A program made the translations under genes and the position numbers. From Anaerolineae bacterium UTCFX1 (GTDB lineage Bacteria > Chloroflexota > Anaerolineae > Anaerolineales > Villigracilaceae), in NCBI GenBank assembly GCA_002050275.1, contig MWTB01000022.1:1-64000 (forward strand): 64,000 nucleotides of DNA. The letters are read 5' to 3'. The notes under the pieces are model-generated. The model did not search any database and had not been told where the DNA came from. It worked only from the letters and a program-made list of their open reading frames with translations. Shown in pieces: positions 61,028 through 64,000 of this stretch. Positions within the stretch are counted from its first letter, which is position 1; every line of letters starts with the position of its first letter.

Positions 61028-61336
61028 TCACGTTGTTCCGCCAGCTTCCGCGTCCAGCGGAAAAGTTTTCATAAATTCTTCAAGCCGCGCGCGATCGTCT
61101 TCCGTCAATTTCGTCTTCAACGCATGCGCGAGCGCGCCTTGTAAGCCGCGCTCCCAACATGAGCGGCGGTCGTGTAGGTAGGCGCCGCGTCCAGCCAACC
61201 TGCCAGACGCATCCACCGTCACGCTTTCCGCCGCGCGCACGATACGGATCAGCTGTCGTTTCGGTAGAACCTCGCGACAGCCCACGCACGTTCGCTGAGG
61301 CGTATGCCGCGTTCGCCGGATCAGCTTCTTAGACAT
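61028..61336 (-). CDS. YlxR/RnpM-family RNA-binding protein
   Basis: The 102-residue basic protein has the YlxR signature RTCVGCREVLPKRQLIRIVR, followed by GRLAGRGAYLHDRRSCWERGL. In Bacillus the homologue binds RNA and has been linked to RNase P control. It lies between nusA and infB, its usual place. It starts 69 bases after the nusA stop and ends 92 bases before infB; no other gene is visible in those gaps. Confidence 0.92.
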   Translation of the reverse strand: MSKKLIRRTRHTPQRTCVGCREVLPKRQLIRIVRAAESVTVDASGRLAGRGAYLHDRRSCWERGLQGALAHALKTKLTEDDRARLEEFMKTFPLDAEAGGTT

Positions 61337-61405
61337 ACCCCTTAAACCGCTTGCCCCGGCGTCCCTCGACGCGCGCCAAAAAGATCGAGAGTAAGAAGAT
61401 GCAGG

Positions 61406-63259
61406 TTATTCATCTCCGTCAAAATCATCGTCGCCGCGTTTATGTTTCTTGCGACTGACCACTTCGCCGCGGTCTTCGTCAAATTCAAGGACCGTCGTCT
61501 TCTTCTTGCCTTTCTTGCCCTTCTTCTTGTCGCCCGATTCATCCTCGCCGCCGGCAGTTTGGAAAATCTCCGGCTTCATGGCGAACAATTCCTCCAACGA
61601 TACACCGTCTTTCGCGCGATCGTCATCTTCTTCTTCGACGGCTTTTCGCGTCTCTTTCTTAGCGGGGATTTTCGTCTCCTCTGCCGTTGCGCCTTCAGCC
61701 GCAGGTTCGGGTTGCGCTTTAACTTCCGTCGTCGGTTCAATCGTCGTTTCAGCGGAGGGCGATTCGGGGAACGAAAGCGCAGCGAGCGTTTCTTCGATAT
61801 TCTGCATCGCTTTCGGCCCGATACCGGGCAACCCAAGCACACGGTTCGGATCCGTTTTGAGGATGGTCATCAAACTTCCGACCGTATCATAGCCGGCTTC
61901 GATGAGAATGTTGAAAGTATGTTCTTTTATGCCAGCCTGCTCAAGCGACATGCCAAAGGCAGCGGTCGGAATATCGAGCTGAGATTCCGTCGTTTGCTCT
62001 TCGGCGCGCGCGGCTTCTTCTTTGATCCGAATTGTACGCTTCTCGACCCGGTCTACAAACTGACTCAGCGAAGTGTATTCTTCGGGCGTGATCGGACGAT
62101 TCTCCGCCTTTTTGGCGAGGATCTCTTCCACCGCAGGAATCAACTCGACAGCGGCAGGCAGCATCTCAGCGAACATCGGATCGGATTGCAATTTTTGAAT
62201 CGCATCGCCCGCCGCCTCGGTAATAGACTTAATGTCAATACGCCAGCCGGTCAATTTAGCCGCAAGGCGCGCATTCTGCCCATCGCGCCCAATGGCGAGA
62301 CTCAACTGATCTTCAGAGACCACGACCGTCGCCGTCTTATTGCCTTCTGCTTCCGTAACGTACACGCCGTTCACTCGCGCCGGGCTGATGGCTTTAGAGA
62401 TATAAACGACCGGGTCTTGATCCCATTGAATGATGTCAATTTTTTCATCGTGCAGCTCTCTGACGATGGCTTGAATGCGCACGCCTTTAATGCCCACGCA
62501 CGCGCCGACCGGGTCCACGCCCGCCTGCGTCGCCATCACAGCCACTTTGGCGCGCGCGCCGGGTTCGCGTGCAATCGCGCGGATCTCAACCACGCCATGA
62601 TAAATTTCAGGAACTTCATTTTCAAGCAGGCGGCGCAAAAAATTTCGATGCCCGCGCGAGAGAATGATTTGCGGACCGCGCGAACCGTCCTTTACTTCCA
62701 ACACCACCGCGCGGACGCGTTCATGCTGTCTAAAACGTTCGCCGGGGATTCTCTGGTTGGCGGGCAAAATGCCTTCGGCTTTCATATCCAGCCCAAGCGT
62801 AGTGACTTGCGCATTCGTCGCCTGCACCACGCCGCTAACAATCTCGCCGACTTGTCGTTCAAAGTATTGCATCTGATTCGAGCGTTCCGCTTCGCGAATG
62901 CGCTGTTGAATCACCTGCCTTGCAGTTTGCGCAGCGACGCGTCCGAAATCGGCGGGAGTAGTTTCGACGATGACCATATCGCCCAACTGCGCTTCAGGGT
63001 TCGCCTTGCGCGCTTCTTCAAGCAATACTTCGGTCTTCGGTTCCAACACGTCTTCAACGACTTCTTTCTCGGCGAAGATCAGCGCTTTACCGGTCTCCGG
63101 GTCAATCTTCGCCTCCACATGTTGAGCGGCAGACGCGTTAACAGCCCGCCGATAGGCTGACGCCATGGCGGACTCGATCGCCCCAAGAATAATTTCTTTG
63201 GATAGCTGTTTTTCCTCCAACACTTCATTGAAGGCGAGGGCAAACTCGTTCTTAGACAT
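61406..63259 (-). CDS. nusA: Transcription termination/antitermination factor NusA
   Basis: NusA binds RNA polymerase and nascent RNA to control pausing and termination. The 617-residue protein has the N-terminal RNAP-binding domain ([27 protein letters not shown]), an S1 domain ([20 protein letters not shown]), KH domains ([50 protein letters not shown]), a helix-hairpin-helix ([27 protein letters not shown]) and a long Lys/Glu-rich tail from residue ~540. The tail is longer than usual. rimP, which normally precedes nusA, is absent here. Confidence 0.97.
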   Translation of the reverse strand: MSKNEFALAFNEVLEEKQLSKEIILGAIESAMASAYRRAVNASAAQHVEAKIDPETGKALIFAEKEVVEDVLEPKTEVLLEEARKANPEAQLGDMVIVETTPADFGRVAAQTARQVIQQRIREAERSNQMQYFERQVGEIVSGVVQATNAQVTTLGLDMKAEGILPANQRIPGERFRQHERVRAVVLEVKDGSRGPQIILSRGHRNFLRRLLENEVPEIYHGVVEIRAIAREPGARAKVAVMATQAGVDPVGACVGIKGVRIQAIVRELHDEKIDIIQWDQDPVVYISKAISPARVNGVYVTEAEGNKTATVVVSEDQLSLAIGRDGQNARLAAKLTGWRIDIKSITEAAGDAIQKLQSDPMFAEMLPAAVELIPAVEEILAKKAENRPITPEEYTSLSQFVDRVEKRTIRIKEEAARAEEQTTESQLDIPTAAFGMSLEQAGIKEHTFNILIEAGYDTVGSLMTILKTDPNRVLGLPGIGPKAMQNIEETLAALSFPESPSAETTIEPTTEVKAQPEPAAEGATAEETKIPAKKETRKAVEEEDDDRAKDGVSLEELFAMKPEIFQTAGGEDESGDKKKGKKGKKKTTVLEFDEDRGEVVSRKKHKRGDDDFDGDE

Positions 63260-63380
63260 GCCAATTACTCCGTATATTCCTTATTTCAAACAAAAAAGTG
63301 GGGATCAGCCCACTTTCCAATGCGTGCCGCTTAATTCACCTACGCCCTTATTTTAGCATGAGGAATAAAAAGATGCAAGA

Positions 63381-63386
63381 TATAAT
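63381..63386 (+). promoter_or_regulatory. Candidate -10 box of the methyltransferase gene
   Basis: TATAAT ends seven bases before the ATG at 63394, compatible with a leaderless transcript. No clear -35 was found. Confidence 0.45.
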
Positions 63387-63393
63387 CTATGCC

Positions 63394-64000
63394 ATGTCGC
63401 AACGCAACTTTGATAAAGCCGCTCTACGCGGCGAACCTTCGTACGTTTGGCGGGCGGGACAACAACGCCGCCTCGCAATGATCGCACAATTTGCGGAAGA
63501 GCGTCTCAAGGGGACGATTCTCGAAAACGGCTGCGGCGTAGGCATGTACGTCGAACGCCTCGCCTCTTTCGGCGGCGCTGTCATCGGGTTAGAATACGAC
63601 TTCGAACGCGCCCGCGAAGCGAAGATCAATTCGCCGCATATCCTGAACGCAGCCGGAGAATTCCTCCCGCTCCCATCGCAGACCTTCGATCTGATTCTCA
63701 GCCATGAAGTGATCGAACATGTACAAGACGACCGCGCCGCCATTTGCGAGATGATCCGAACGCTGAAGCCCGGCGGACGTCTCGTTTTATTCTGTCCCAA
63801 TCGCGGCTATCCCGTCGAAACGCACGGAATATACTGGAAGGGGAAATATTATTTTGGCAATAAGTTATTCGTCAATTATCTGCCGCGCATACTGCGCGAC
63901 AAACTCGCTCCGCATGTGCGCGTTTATTCAAAAAGGGATTTGCAGCGCCTCTTCGGCAAGCTGCCCGTGACATTCATCGAGCGAACTATCATCTTCGGCG
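63394..64000 (+). CDS. Class I SAM-dependent methyltransferase, 3' end outside the window
   Basis: The visible ~202 codons start MSQRNFDKAALRGEPSYVWR and have the class I motifs: ILENGCGVGMYVERLASFG (SAM-binding loop), VIGLEYD with the acidic residue after strand 2, FDLILSHEVIEHVQDD and MIRTLKPGGRLVLFCPNRG. This is the UbiE/Methyltransf_11 type; the substrate is unknown. An in-frame ATG at 63373 lies upstream of a TATAAT box that ends at 63386, so 63394 is preferred. It is transcribed divergently from nusA and runs off the right edge. Confidence 0.8.
   Translation, partial: MSQRNFDKAALRGEPSYVWRAGQQRRLAMIAQFAEERLKGTILENGCGVGMYVERLASFGGAVIGLEYDFERAREAKINSPHILNAAGEFLPLPSQTFDLILSHEVIEHVQDDRAAICEMIRTLKPGGRLVLFCPNRGYPVETHGIYWKGKYYFGNKLFVNYLPRILRDKLAPHVRVYSKRDLQRLFGKLPVTFIERTIIFG

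Noticed and set aside
61442..63160. A 572-codon open frame opposite nusA
   Set aside because: It is Arg/Phe/His-rich with no family motif and is fully antisense to a clear NusA with KH and S1 motifs; codon mirror effect.

Overview
The window looks like a chromosomal segment of an uncultured or little-studied Chloroflexota, most likely class Anaerolineae. This is inferred from several traits: lipoproteins with long Thr/Pro linkers, a CoaE carrying a C-terminal acetyltransferase-like extension, an NBR1-Ig-like lipoprotein, DUF2723 and YbbR proteins, many genes without a Shine-Dalgarno (SD) sequence, and an abundance of short palindromic repeats. No 16S rRNA or tRNA gene was seen, so the assignment is not proven.

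Layout. 1-5091 (minus): start of an acetoacetyl-CoA-synthetase-like gene, a PstS-like lipoprotein, an M20 peptidase, uppP, a four-helix-bundle protein, tgt and an unknown protein. 5160-8425 (plus): a DUF2723 membrane protein and recJ. 8469-29285: a 20-kb exopolysaccharide locus. Its left minus-strand arm holds a Wzz-like protein fused to a degenerate GGDEF domain, a BcsB-like protein, a beta-propeller lipoprotein and an SDR enzyme. The centre (plus) holds GT2, GT4 and a polysaccharide deacetylase. The right minus-strand arm runs from a second degenerate-GGDEF membrane protein and the initiating sugar-phosphate transferase through a membrane protein, a FemAB/GNAT-like enzyme, a secreted protein, an O-antigen-ligase/polymerase, a flippase, a methyltransferase, an APH-like kinase and two GT4 enzymes. 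29566-30046 (minus): RNase P RNA. 30184-34968 (plus): coaE, cdaA, a YbbR (CdaR-like) gene and der. 35009-39845 (plus): a second four-helix-bundle protein, GMC oxidoreductase, kynureninase, a hicBA-type toxin-antitoxin pair and a SIMPL-domain gene. 39890-41627 (minus): two META-domain lipoproteins and an rRNA methyltransferase. 41712-50356 (plus): a pseudouridine synthase, a ParB-fold protein, lipoproteins, an M23 peptidase, recA, an SRPBCC protein and a sulfotransferase. 50353-55831 (minus): three tandem copies of an unknown two-gene cassette. 55853-63259 (minus): the translation/transcription block nusA-ylxR-infB-rbfA-nrnA-truB-ribF. 63394 to the end (plus): a methyltransferase cut by the window edge.

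The two most unusual things are these. First, the array at 50.3-55.8 kb contains a lipoprotein (A) and a membrane-anchored Cys-rich protein (B), repeated three times with mosaic divergence, a variable Cys-rich segment, one broken B copy and a copy edge butted against a sulfotransferase stop codon. I recognise neither family. Second, there is a set of small palindromic elements, several of which lie in frame inside genes: signal peptides of two lipoproteins, UppP, kynureninase, a GMC oxidoreductase and one A lipoprotein. They recall the Rickettsia palindromic elements. One family keeps its ends constant while its central stem changes with compensating changes.

All calls come from reading sequence and translated products by eye. 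Family names are recognition-based, and no alignment or database search was run.
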